From an uncultured Collinsella sp. (lineage in GTDB: Bacteria; Actinomycetota; Coriobacteriia; Coriobacteriales; Coriobacteriaceae): a stretch of DNA of 19,599 bases. Position numbers and translations under genes: made by a program. The DNA is taken from contig USEF01000011.1 of NCBI GenBank assembly GCA_900553475.1, positions 1 to 19,599 of the forward strand, read 5' to 3'. Every line of letters begins with the position of its first letter. The stretch's first letter is position 1. The notes under the pieces are model-generated. The model had not been told where the DNA came from and searched no databases. It saw nothing but the letters and a program-made list of their open reading frames with translations. Shown here one piece after another: positions 6,548 to 14,315 of this stretch.

Positions 6548-8617
6548 ATGTCTTCCCAGATGACGGTTATTATCGCCGGTATCGTGCTGGTTGTGGCCAT
6601 CGTGGTCGCGCTGGTCATCATGCGTCGTGGCGATTCCCGTTTTACCTACGATACGCAGCATGGAACGGCCCCGCGCGCCACCGAGGGCGAGGGCAATACC
6701 GCGGTGACCGCCTTTAAGGGCCGCTTTTCCATCCTCACCACGGGTGTGGGCGCGATGTTTGCGGCGCTCGCCGTCAAGCTGTGGGGCATGCAGATGGTCT
6801 CATCGGACTATTACGAGAAGCAGGCCAATAGTAATCAGACTCGCACCGTTACAACACCCGCTGTGCGCGGTCGCATCCTCGACCGCAATGGCGTGGCGCT
6901 TGTCCAGAACCGTCCCTCACTTGCTGTCGTGGCCTACCGCGACCTTGCCGAGGATGAGGTTCTGGTTCGCCATCTTGCCAACGTGCTTGGAATGCCTTAC
7001 GTGGCGGTCCTTCGCAATATTCAGGACAATACAGAGGGCGCTCAGAGCCTGCATACCATCGCGACGGACGTCCGTCGCTCCACGGTTGCCTATATCAAGG
7101 AACACGCCGGCGAGTTCCCGGGCGTCAAGATTGCCGAGCGTACCGAGCGTCAGTATCCATATGGCGAGACGGCATGCCATATCTTGGGCTATACCGGCAC
7201 CATTACCTCCGAGCAGCTCGAGGCCCAGAATAAGAAAACCTCTGGCGATGATGATGCTTCTGCTGGCAAGATTACGTACCAGTCGGGCGATATCGTGGGC
7301 CAGGCGGGCGTTGAGAGCTACTACGAAAACCTGCTGCAGGGCATTCGTGGCGAGCAGACCGTCAAGGTCGATGCCTCGGGCAATGTGACCGGTCAGGCCG
7401 GCGCCGTGCCCGCGAAGGCCGGCTCCGACATTAAGCTCACGCTCGACCTTAAGATTCAGCAGGCCTGTGAGACGGCGCTGGCGAGCGCTATCGAGCTTGC
7501 CAAGACCACTGGCTACAGCAATGCCGGCAACGGCGCAGTGGTGTGTCTCGATCCCAACAATGGCGAGATCCTGGGCATGGCGAGCGAGCCCAAGTTCGAT
7601 CCGTCCGTCTTTATCGGCGGTGTCTCAAATGACGTGTGGACCGAGCTCAATGATGACAAGGGTTCGCACCCGCTGCTCAACCGCGCCATTAGCGGACAGT
7701 ACATGTCGGCCTCGACCATCAAGCCGCTCTCGGCACTGGCCGGTCTTGAGTTTGGAACCTACACGTCGGGGCAGACGACCAACTGCACGGGTTATTGGAC
7801 GGGTCTGGGCAAGTCGTGGGGCAAGTACTGCTGGCTGCATTCCGGCCACGGCACCATGACGCTGCAGTCGGGTATCGCCAACTCGTGCGACCCCGTCTTC
7901 TACGATATGGGCAAGGCGTTCTTTTATGACGAGAAACATTCCGAGGGCCTGCAGGAGGTCTTTCGTCGCTGGGGTCTAGGCAAGACCTGCGGTATCGATC
8001 TGCCGAGTGAGGGCGCGGGCCGTATTCCCGATGCCGAGTGGAAAGAGTCGTACTTCACCGACGCATCTGCCGAGGACCGCAAGTGGAATGCCGGCGATAT
8101 GACCAACATTGCCATCGGTCAGGGCGACATCCTGGTGACGCCCCTGCAGATGGCGTGTGCCTATATGGGTCTTGCCAACGGCGGCAAACAGTACGTGCCT
8201 CACGTGTTTTTGTCTGCCGTGTCGCGCGATGGCGACGGCGATGCCTATAAGTACAACGGCAAGGGCAAGAAGAAGCGCCTGGAGGCCAAGATCAACAGCG
8301 ATTCGGATTTGGCTCTTGTTCGCAACGGCATGCACGACGTGATTTACACGGCATCGACGTCCCTGGCGGCGCACTTTGGTACCCTGACGCCGCAGGTATA
8401 CGGCAAGTCGGGCACGGGCGAGAAAAGCGGCGAGGACGAATACGCTTGGTTCTGCGCCTATGCACCGGCCGATAATCCCAAGTATGTCATCGCTACTGTC
8501 CTGGAGCAGGGCGGCGGCGGCTCAGATACCGCGATGCATGTCGTGCGCGACGTGCTCGGTGTGATTTATGACGAGCCCGATACCTCTTCGGCCTCGGGCG
8601 ATTCTTCGGTTCGATAG
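6548..8617 (+). CDS. mrdA: Penicillin-binding protein 2, class B transpeptidase of the elongasome
   Basis: PBP2 cross-links peptidoglycan made by RodA. The 689-residue protein has the class B layout: N-terminal anchor, dimerisation domain beginning at the RGRILDRNG motif (about residues 107-115), then the transpeptidase domain. Catalytic motifs are S389-T-I-K392, S446-C-D448 (an SxD form of the SxN motif, as in other PBP2 proteins) and K620-S-G-T-G624. The expected membrane anchor is at about 60-80. Unusually, a second strongly hydrophobic helix lies ahead of it at 6-25, separated by a 35-residue linker. The ATG has AGGGGAGG at 6533-6540 upstream, so the long N-terminus seems real. rodA begins ten bases after its stop. 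Confidence 0.96.
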   Translation: MSSQMTVIIAGIVLVVAIVVALVIMRRGDSRFTYDTQHGTAPRATEGEGNTAVTAFKGRFSILTTGVGAMFAALAVKLWGMQMVSSDYYEKQANSNQTRTVTTPAVRGRILDRNGVALVQNRPSLAVVAYRDLAEDEVLVRHLANVLGMPYVAVLRNIQDNTEGAQSLHTIATDVRRSTVAYIKEHAGEFPGVKIAERTERQYPYGETACHILGYTGTITSEQLEAQNKKTSGDDDASAGKITYQSGDIVGQAGVESYYENLLQGIRGEQTVKVDASGNVTGQAGAVPAKAGSDIKLTLDLKIQQACETALASAIELAKTTGYSNAGNGAVVCLDPNNGEILGMASEPKFDPSVFIGGVSNDVWTELNDDKGSHPLLNRAISGQYMSASTIKPLSALAGLEFGTYTSGQTTNCTGYWTGLGKSWGKYCWLHSGHGTMTLQSGIANSCDPVFYDMGKAFFYDEKHSEGLQEVFRRWGLGKTCGIDLPSEGAGRIPDAEWKESYFTDASAEDRKWNAGDMTNIAIGQGDILVTPLQMACAYMGLANGGKQYVPHVFLSAVSRDGDGDAYKYNGKGKKKRLEAKINSDSDLALVRNGMHDVIYTASTSLAAHFGTLTPQVYGKSGTGEKSGEDEYAWFCAYAPADNPKYVIATVLEQGGGGSDTAMHVVRDVLGVIYDEPDTSSASGDSSVR

Positions 8618-8626
8618 GAGGTTGCG

Positions 8627-9853
8627 ATGGATTTTTCTCCGGCGGATCTGTTCCGTTCAACCAAGACCGGCTCTCGCAGCAGCCTGGACCGCGTCAACAA
8701 GCAACTTTCGGCCTCGCGCGGCACGTTTCGCCAAAAGGTCCATATCGGTGTGCTCGTGGCTACAGTGGCGCTCGTCGCCTACGGTGCCATCATTATCTGG
8801 TCGGCTTCGCAGTTTAAGGCCGATGCTTCGTTCTCACGCCATCTGCTGGGAATTGGCATCGGCACGGTGCTGGCGGTGCCGGTCTGGCGCTCCGACCTGC
8901 GCGGTATTTCCAATTTCTCGACGGCGTTGCTCGTCATCGACCTGATCGTGATCCTCTCGCCCAAGATTCCGGGTCTGTCCTATACGGGCGGTCTGGGCAT
9001 GACGGGCTGGATCAAGATTCCCGGTATCGGCTTGACATTCCAGCCGGTTGAGCTTGCCAAGCTCATCACCATCTTCTTTATTGCTACGCTTGGCTCGCAG
9101 TATAACGGTCGCATCGATACCGTTCGCGACTACGTCAAGCTCTGCGGCATGTTGTCCATTCCGTTTTTGGCCGTCGTCGCCATGGGCGACCTGGGCTCGG
9201 GCCTTGTCGTGCTGGTTTCGGGCGCCATCGTCATTTGTATGAGTGGTGCACGCCGCGAATGGGTGCTGTCGACCCTGGCCCTGCTCGTGGGCCTGGTGGC
9301 CCTCGTCCTGGCGCTCGATTCGGTCTTTGATTCGTTGCTCGGCCACGATGTGCTTATCAAGCAGTATCAGATGAACCGTCTGACGGTCTTTATCGACCCC
9401 GATAATGCCGATTCGGACGATGCCTACAACCTGCAGCAGTCGCTTATCGCCGTTGGCTCGGGTGGCTTCTTTGGTAAGGGTTTGGGCCATGCGACGCAGT
9501 CGGCCGGCGGCTTTCTGCCTGAGTTCCACACCGACTTCGTCTTCGCCTTTCTGTCCGAGACCTTTGGCTTTTGCGGCTCCTTTTTGCTGCTGTGCTTGTA
9601 CGTACTGCTCATCTTCTCGACGATCCGCGTTGCTTTTAAGTGTGAGTCCCTGTTTTTGCGTCTTTCGTGTGTTGGCATCGTTGGCATGTGGGCGTTCCAG
9701 ACCTTCGAAAACATCGGCATGTGCATCGGCATGATGCCGATTACCGGTATTCCGCTACCGTTTATTAGCTTCGGTTCGTCTTCGATGATGATTCAGCTGC
9801 TGACGGTGGGTATCGTACAATCCATATGGCGGCATCGTTCGGGCGCCGCGTAA
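8627..9853 (+). CDS. mrdB: Peptidoglycan glycosyltransferase RodA (SEDS family)
   Basis: RodA polymerises lipid II into glycan strands and works as a pair with PBP2, encoded just upstream. The 408-residue protein has about ten membrane helices after a 36-residue basic cytoplasmic N-terminus. SEDS signatures are present: GMTGWIKIPGIGLTFQPVEL in the first conserved loop, GDLGSGLVVL, GSGGFFGKGLG and LPEFHTDFVFAFLSE from residue 297, with the catalytic-region Asp303. The C-terminal GMMPITGIPLPFISFGSSS block is diagnostic. Length is normal. AGGAGG overlaps the mrdA stop codon, so the two genes are translationally close. RodA rather than FtsW is indicated by the mre/mrdA context. Confidence 0.95.
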   Translation: MDFSPADLFRSTKTGSRSSLDRVNKQLSASRGTFRQKVHIGVLVATVALVAYGAIIIWSASQFKADASFSRHLLGIGIGTVLAVPVWRSDLRGISNFSTALLVIDLIVILSPKIPGLSYTGGLGMTGWIKIPGIGLTFQPVELAKLITIFFIATLGSQYNGRIDTVRDYVKLCGMLSIPFLAVVAMGDLGSGLVVLVSGAIVICMSGARREWVLSTLALLVGLVALVLALDSVFDSLLGHDVLIKQYQMNRLTVFIDPDNADSDDAYNLQQSLIAVGSGGFFGKGLGHATQSAGGFLPEFHTDFVFAFLSETFGFCGSFLLLCLYVLLIFSTIRVAFKCESLFLRLSCVGIVGMWAFQTFENIGMCIGMMPITGIPLPFISFGSSSMMIQLLTVGIVQSIWRHRSGAA

Positions 9854-9871
9854 CCGCTGGAGGGGTTTGCT

Positions 9872-10801
9872 ATGAAAATTCCCGTAGATAAGCTGACCCG
9901 CGCTTTTAAGATGGGCGCGTCCGTTAAGAAGGATTCCGATACGCCGGTGCGCGTCTCGGTCTATCTGGATTCGTCCGCCTCGCGCTTTCTGGCCGAGACG
10001 GTGCGTGACGCCTTTGTGCCGCAGACGACCTCGGGCATTGTGCGCGTCGAGCGTCTGGGGGAGGAGCGAATTGCTCCAAAGACCGATACCGATGTGGTGC
10101 TGGTGCTCTCGTGTGGTTCCGACCGCTTGGAGAGTGCCGTGCAGGAGCTCGTGATCGCCGGCGCGCCCGTGTGCGTGCTTGCCGAGTCTGCTGTGGAGGT
10201 GCCGTTTATCGAGGAGTCCACGCCCATGCTCGGCGTGGTAGCGGCAACCGATAAGACGTATCTGCTCGAGACGCTTGCCCGCTGGATTCTCGATCGCACC
10301 GACAAGGAAACGGCTTTTGCGGCGAACTTTGCCTTCATGCGCATCGCGGCGGCCAACCGTATCATCACCTCGTGCGCGCTCACCAATATGACGACCGGTG
10401 CACTGGTGTTTTTGCCGGGCGCCGATTATCCCGTTATGGCGCTGGCGCAGGTGGGCATGCTCTTTGAGCTCGCTGCCGTCTTTGGACGCGGCATTAAGCC
10501 TGAGCGCGGCTACGAGGTCGCCGGCGTGCTTGCCGGCGGTCTTGTGATCCGCGCGGTCACCCGCGCGCTCGTCAAGCAGACGCCGCATATTGGGTTTGCC
10601 GTCAAGGCGCTCACTGCTGCCGCGGGCACCTATGGCATGGGCCGTGCGCTCGTTTCGCTCTACGAGCGCGATGTCGACTACAGCCGTGCCAACGAGGTGG
10701 TCACTGCCACGTTCTCCCGCGTTCGCGATCTGGTGACCACGGTCGCGGGCGCTACTCGTCCCATGGCGTCCTATCAGGACGCATCAGATCTCGCTGCTTA
10801 G
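9872..10801 (+). CDS. Protein of unknown function with a DUF697/YcjF-like hydrophobic C-terminal region
   Basis: I cannot assign a function. The protein has 309 residues, from an ATG with GGAGGGG just upstream, and starts 18 bases after rodA. Residues 24-110 alternate short hydrophobic strands and helices (VRVSVYLDSS, DVVLVLSC, APVCVLAES) and look like a small Rossmann-like domain without a recognisable nucleotide-binding motif. Residues 145-265 are three or four amphipathic to hydrophobic helices with Gly-rich turns (TGALVFLPGADYPVMALAQV, then EVAGVLAGGLVIRAVTRALV). These recall the DUF697 region of YcjF and related GTPase-associated membrane proteins. The last 45 residues look helical and polar. 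It lies in the same apparent transcript as the elongasome genes, so a link to the envelope is possible but unproven. Confidence 0.8.
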   Translation: MKIPVDKLTRAFKMGASVKKDSDTPVRVSVYLDSSASRFLAETVRDAFVPQTTSGIVRVERLGEERIAPKTDTDVVLVLSCGSDRLESAVQELVIAGAPVCVLAESAVEVPFIEESTPMLGVVAATDKTYLLETLARWILDRTDKETAFAANFAFMRIAAANRIITSCALTNMTTGALVFLPGADYPVMALAQVGMLFELAAVFGRGIKPERGYEVAGVLAGGLVIRAVTRALVKQTPHIGFAVKALTAAAGTYGMGRALVSLYERDVDYSRANEVVTATFSRVRDLVTTVAGATRPMASYQDASDLAA

Positions 10802-10811
10802 GGGTTTTCCG

Positions 10812-12689
10812 TTGCGCGTTGCATACCAAGACTGTTTTCATTTAATTGAGCCGCTGCTCGCCAAGGTCGAGAAGCCGAGCCGCTATATCGATCACGAGTG
10901 GGGTACGCTTTCCAAGGCCGATGCCGACTACCGTTGCTGCCTGATCTACCCGGATGTGTACGAGGTTGGTCTGCCCAACCAGGGCATCGCCATCCTCTAC
11001 AACATCCTTAACCAGGCCGAGGGCATCTCCTGCGAGCGCGGCTATGTGCCGTGGCCAGATATGGGTGACGCCATGCGCGAGGCGGGCATTCCGCTGCTGT
11101 CGCTCGAGGGTGCAGCGCCGGTCGCTTCGTTTGATATTGTCGGCTTGCATGTTCCGCACGAGATGGCGGTGACGAACTTCCTCGAGGCACTCGACCTCGC
11201 TGGTATTCCGCTGTTAGCGGCCGACCGAGGCGAAGACGACCCCATCATCATCGCCGGCGGTCCCTCGGTGTACAACCCCGAGCCGTACGCGGCCTTCTTC
11301 GATGCCGTCCTCATCGGTGAGGGAGAGGAATCGCTGCTCGAGACCTGCCAGCTGCATCGTCGCCTGCGTGACGAAGGAGTCCCGCGCGCGCAGATTGTCG
11401 AGCAGCTTGCATCCATTGCCGGCAACTACGTGCCGTCGCTCTATGAGGTGCGTCACGACGTGCCCTGCTCGCCGCACGGCTACACCGTGCCGCGTGAGGG
11501 TAAGGATGCGCCGACTGTGGTCTACAAGCGCGTCGTCGAGGATTTCGGCGCCACGAATCCGCTGTCGCAGTCGTGCGTGCCCTATGCGCAGCTGGTTCAC
11601 GACCGCCTGTCTATCGAGATCCTGCGCGGCTGTGCCCGCGGCTGTCGTTTTTGCCAGGCTGGCATGACGTATCGCCCGGTGCGCGAGCGCTCGGCCGACC
11701 AGATCGTCTCGTCGGTGATTCAGGGTCTGGAAAAGACTGGCTATGACGAGGTGTCGCTGACCTCGCTCTCCACGACCGACCACTCCTGCATTCGCGACGT
11801 GCTCGGCAGGCTCAACCGTCGCCTGGAGGATACGGGTATTCGCGTGTCTATTCCGTCGCAGCGCCTGGATTCGTTTGGCGTGGATATGGCCGAGTCGGTT
11901 GCCGGCGAAAAGAAGGGCGGCCTGACGTTCGCGCCCGAGGCCGGCAGCCAGCGCATGCGCGACATCATTAACAAAAACGTGACCGAGGAGGACCTGGACC
12001 GTGCGGCCAAGGCGGCCTTCGAGGCCGGCTGGAACCGCATGAAGCTCTACTTTATGATGGGCCTTCCCGGCGAGCGCGACGAGGACATCGTGGCCATCGC
12101 CAATCTGGCCGATCACGTGCTGGAGCTCGGTCGTTCCGTGGTGCCCAAGGCTCGTCGCGGCTCGATCTCGGTGTCCATCTCGGTCTCGGTCTTTATCCCC
12201 AAGGCTGCCACGCCGTTCCAGTGGTGCCCGCAGCTCGACTACGACGACGTCAAGCGTCGCCAGAAGCTGCTCATCACGAGCGTTCGCAACCGTGCCGTCC
12301 GCGTGCATTACCACGATGCCGAGACCTCGCTCATCGAGGCCGCGCTTTCCCGCGCCGGTCGTGACATGACGCCCGTCATCATCGATGCTTGGCGCTCGGG
12401 TTCTCGCTTTGACGCCTGGGTAGAGCATTTCTCGCTCGATAACTGGAAGGAAGCTGCTGCCAAAAACGGCATCGACCTCAATGAACTCGTGCACCTGCCC
12501 TACGAGTTGGATTGGCGTTTGCCGTGGGAGCATGTGAGCCCCGGCTGCACGCGCGGTTTCCTCGAGCGCGAGTACCGTCGCTCGCTCGAGGGCGTCACGA
12601 CTCCCGACTGCACCCGTACGTCGTGCACCGGCTGCGGGATCTGCCCCACGCTCCACGCCAAGAATGTATTGATGGGTGATCGCGCATGA
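10812..12689 (+). CDS. B12-binding domain radical SAM protein (TIGR03960-type)
   Basis: The 625-residue protein has an N-terminal Rossmann-type domain like the cobalamin-binding domains of radical SAM enzymes, then a radical SAM barrel. The cluster motif is C274-x3-C278-x2-C281 within RGCARGCRFCQAG, which ligates the 4Fe-4S cluster that cleaves S-adenosylmethionine. A second Cys group at the C-terminus, C600-x4-C605-x2-C608-x2-C611, could bind another iron-sulfur cluster. The family is widespread beside the DUF2344 gene; its substrate is not known to me, though RNA modification has been suggested by context. The start is TTG, with AGGGG at 10800-10804 about seven bases before it. The stop overlaps the next ATG (ATGA), so both proteins are probably made together. 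Confidence 0.9.
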   Translation: MRVAYQDCFHLIEPLLAKVEKPSRYIDHEWGTLSKADADYRCCLIYPDVYEVGLPNQGIAILYNILNQAEGISCERGYVPWPDMGDAMREAGIPLLSLEGAAPVASFDIVGLHVPHEMAVTNFLEALDLAGIPLLAADRGEDDPIIIAGGPSVYNPEPYAAFFDAVLIGEGEESLLETCQLHRRLRDEGVPRAQIVEQLASIAGNYVPSLYEVRHDVPCSPHGYTVPREGKDAPTVVYKRVVEDFGATNPLSQSCVPYAQLVHDRLSIEILRGCARGCRFCQAGMTYRPVRERSADQIVSSVIQGLEKTGYDEVSLTSLSTTDHSCIRDVLGRLNRRLEDTGIRVSIPSQRLDSFGVDMAESVAGEKKGGLTFAPEAGSQRMRDIINKNVTEEDLDRAAKAAFEAGWNRMKLYFMMGLPGERDEDIVAIANLADHVLELGRSVVPKARRGSISVSISVSVFIPKAATPFQWCPQLDYDDVKRRQKLLITSVRNRAVRVHYHDAETSLIEAALSRAGRDMTPVIIDAWRSGSRFDAWVEHFSLDNWKEAAAKNGIDLNELVHLPYELDWRLPWEHVSPGCTRGFLEREYRRSLEGVTTPDCTRTSCTGCGICPTLHAKNVLMGDRA

Positions 12690-13498
12690 GTGAGCGCCTG
12701 ACCGACAACCCCACGCTCTTTAGACTTCGTGTTCGCTATGGCAAGCGCGATCGCCTTAAGTACCTGGGCCATCTCGAAGTGATCCATACCATTGAGCGCA
12801 TCGTGCGCCGTGCGGGACTTCCCTATGCCGTCACGCAGGGCTTCTCCCCGCACATGCGCGTGGGCTTCTCTTCGGCGCTACCGGTGGGTACGTCGTCGAC
12901 CTGCGAGTGGTATGACCTGTTTATGACCGAGTTCGTGGCGCTCGACGAGGCGTTTGAGCGCCTGGCTGCGGCGTCTCCGGCCGATCTGGCGCCCATCGAG
13001 GCGGCGTACATCGACGTGCGCACGCCGGCCTTGACGGCGCAGCTCACGCGCCTGTCGTATCGCATCGATCTGCACTTGGATCCCGAGGCGCCCGTAAGCG
13101 CCGACGAGGTGCGTCGTGCGATCGACACGCTGCGCGCGGACCATGGCATCGACTACGCACGCGGCAAAAAGAGCAAGCGCTTGGATTTGGATCACACGCT
13201 CGTGGGCTATGAACTCACGGCGGGGGAGCGCCCGGACCATTTAGTGCTCATGCTCGACACCCATGCCGACAACGAGGGCTCCATGCGTCCGGAAATTTTG
13301 CTTTCTGCTGCTGATGTTTTGTTGCAGGGCTTGACCCCGGGCGTGGATGCACCTATTGTTTCCACCGGTATGCAAGACCTCGTGACCATCTGCTCCTACG
13401 ATGTCGAGCGTCAGAATCAAGCATGCGAGGACGACGAGGGCCGACTCGTCAGCCCCATACCTGTGCGAACTTGTGGATTTGCTCCACATACTCGTTGA
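12686..13498 (+). CDS. DUF2344 protein, radical SAM-associated (TIGR03936-type)
   Basis: This 270-residue protein belongs to the family that is encoded beside, or fused to, TIGR03960-type radical SAM proteins. The conserved block at about 21-67 is clear: a basic region with Lys-Tyr-Leu-Gly-His, then RRAGLPYAVTQGFSPHMRVG and a Phe-Ser-Ser-Ala-Leu-Pro-Val-Gly strand. No catalytic motif is evident. It probably assists the upstream enzyme, since the genes overlap by four bases (ATGA at 12686-12689). Its last bases carry the rplU promoter: the TGA at 13496-13498 is part of the -35 box TTGACG. Confidence 0.9.
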   Translation: MSERLTDNPTLFRLRVRYGKRDRLKYLGHLEVIHTIERIVRRAGLPYAVTQGFSPHMRVGFSSALPVGTSSTCEWYDLFMTEFVALDEAFERLAAASPADLAPIEAAYIDVRTPALTAQLTRLSYRIDLHLDPEAPVSADEVRRAIDTLRADHGIDYARGKKSKRLDLDHTLVGYELTAGERPDHLVLMLDTHADNEGSMRPEILLSAADVLLQGLTPGVDAPIVSTGMQDLVTICSYDVERQNQACEDDEGRLVSPIPVRTCGFAPHTR

Positions 13499-13523
13499 CG
13501 GGGGTATTTTCGCCTGCTACTAT
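13495..13523 (+). promoter_or_regulatory. Promoter of rplU-rpmA (TTGACG, 17 bp, TGC-TACTAT)
   Basis: The -35 TTGACG (13495-13500) and -10 TACTAT (13518-13523) are 17 bp apart, and TG at 13515-13516 forms an extended -10. This is the best sigma-70-type promoter in the window. The -35 overlaps the stop codon of the preceding gene. The predicted start near 13530 gives a leader of about 36 bases. Confidence 0.75.
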
Positions 13524-13565
13524 ATTCGGCTGTTGCACTAACTGATGCATGAAGGGCAAGTAAAC

Positions 13566-13940
13566 ATGTACGCAATCGTTAACACGGGCGGCAAGCAGTA
13601 CAAGGTCGCCACCGACGATGTCATCACCGTCGAGAAGATCGAGGGCAATGAGGGCGACAAGGTCACCCTGCCGGTTATCTTCCTCAACGATGGTAAGAAG
13701 ATCGTCACCGATCCCGACAAGCTGGCCAAGGCCAAGGTTACCGCTCAGATCGTTGAGCAGTTCAAGGGCGAGAAGCAGCTGGTCTTCAAGTTCCACAAGC
13801 GTAAGCGCTATCGTCGTCTGAAGGGTCATCGTCAGCAGCTCACCAAGCTGAAGATCGTGAAGGTCCAGGCTACGTCCCGCGCCAAGAAGGCTGTCAAGGC
13901 AGAGGCCGAGGCTGTTGCCGAGGCTCCCGTCGCCGAGTAG
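13566..13940 (+). CDS. rplU: 50S ribosomal protein L21
   Basis: L21 binds 23S rRNA in the large subunit. The ATG at 13566 gives 124 residues beginning MYAIVNTGGKQYK, the usual L21 N-terminus. An in-frame ATG at 13545 would add seven atypical residues, and AAGGG at 13552-13556 lies nine bases before 13566, so the later start is correct. The family's basic KFHKRKRYRRLKGHRQ region is present. After about residue 103, where many L21 proteins end, there is an Ala/Glu/Lys-rich tail of some 20 residues. It is the first gene of the rplU-rpmA unit. Confidence 0.97.
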   Translation: MYAIVNTGGKQYKVATDDVITVEKIEGNEGDKVTLPVIFLNDGKKIVTDPDKLAKAKVTAQIVEQFKGEKQLVFKFHKRKRYRRLKGHRQQLTKLKIVKVQATSRAKKAVKAEAEAVAEAPVAE

Positions 13941-13973
13941 ATTACACTCGTAACGAAAGAGTAGGTATACACA

Positions 13974-14231
13974 ATGGCACACAAAAAAGGACTCGGTTCC
14001 TCCCGTAATGGCCGTGACTCCCGCGGTCAGCGCCTTGGCACGAAGCGCTATGCCGGCCAGACGGTAACCACGGGCACGATTCTCGTCCGTCAGCACGGCA
14101 CGCACATCCACCCGGGTGAGAACGTTGGCCGTGGTAAGGACGACACGCTGTTCGCGCTGGTCGACGGTACCGTTGAGTTCCACAAGGGTATCAAGCACAG
14201 GGTCAGCGTACGCCCGCTCGCGAACGCGTAA
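13974..14231 (+). CDS. rpmA: 50S ribosomal protein L27
   Basis: L27 reaches the peptidyl-transferase centre with its N-terminal tail. The 85-residue protein starts MAHKKGLGSSRNGRDS, the mature form seen in Proteobacteria and Actinobacteria. It therefore lacks the short pre-sequence that Firmicutes remove with the Prp protease. The conserved GTILVRQHGTHIHPGENVG and DDTLFALVDG blocks are present. It begins 33 bases after rplU; the ribosome binding site (GAGTAGGT) is modest. A terminator-like hairpin follows at 14257-14299. Confidence 0.98.
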   Translation: MAHKKGLGSSRNGRDSRGQRLGTKRYAGQTVTTGTILVRQHGTHIHPGENVGRGKDDTLFALVDGTVEFHKGIKHRVSVRPLANA

Positions 14232-14256
14232 TTCACCCTTCATAGAGCACATATGT

Positions 14257-14299
14257 GGGAGGCACTTGAGTTTTAGGATTCAAGGGTCTCCCTCTTTTT
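14257..14299 (+). terminator. Rho-independent terminator or attenuator between rpmA and obgE
   Basis: GGGAG (14257-14261) pairs with CTCCC (14288-14292). After one mismatch the stem continues, with CTTGA (14265-14269) pairing TCAAG (14280-14284). A TCTTTTT run follows at 14293-14299. The obgE Shine-Dalgarno site starts three bases later. Downstream genes may depend on read-through, since I found no clear promoter in the gap. Confidence 0.75.
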
Positions 14300-14315
14300 G
14301 TAGGAGGCGATTCTG

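Noticed and set aside
11214..12656. Open minus-strand frame of 480 codons opposite the radical SAM gene
   Set aside because: The plus strand encodes a clear radical SAM protein with its cluster motif; the antisense product shows no family features.
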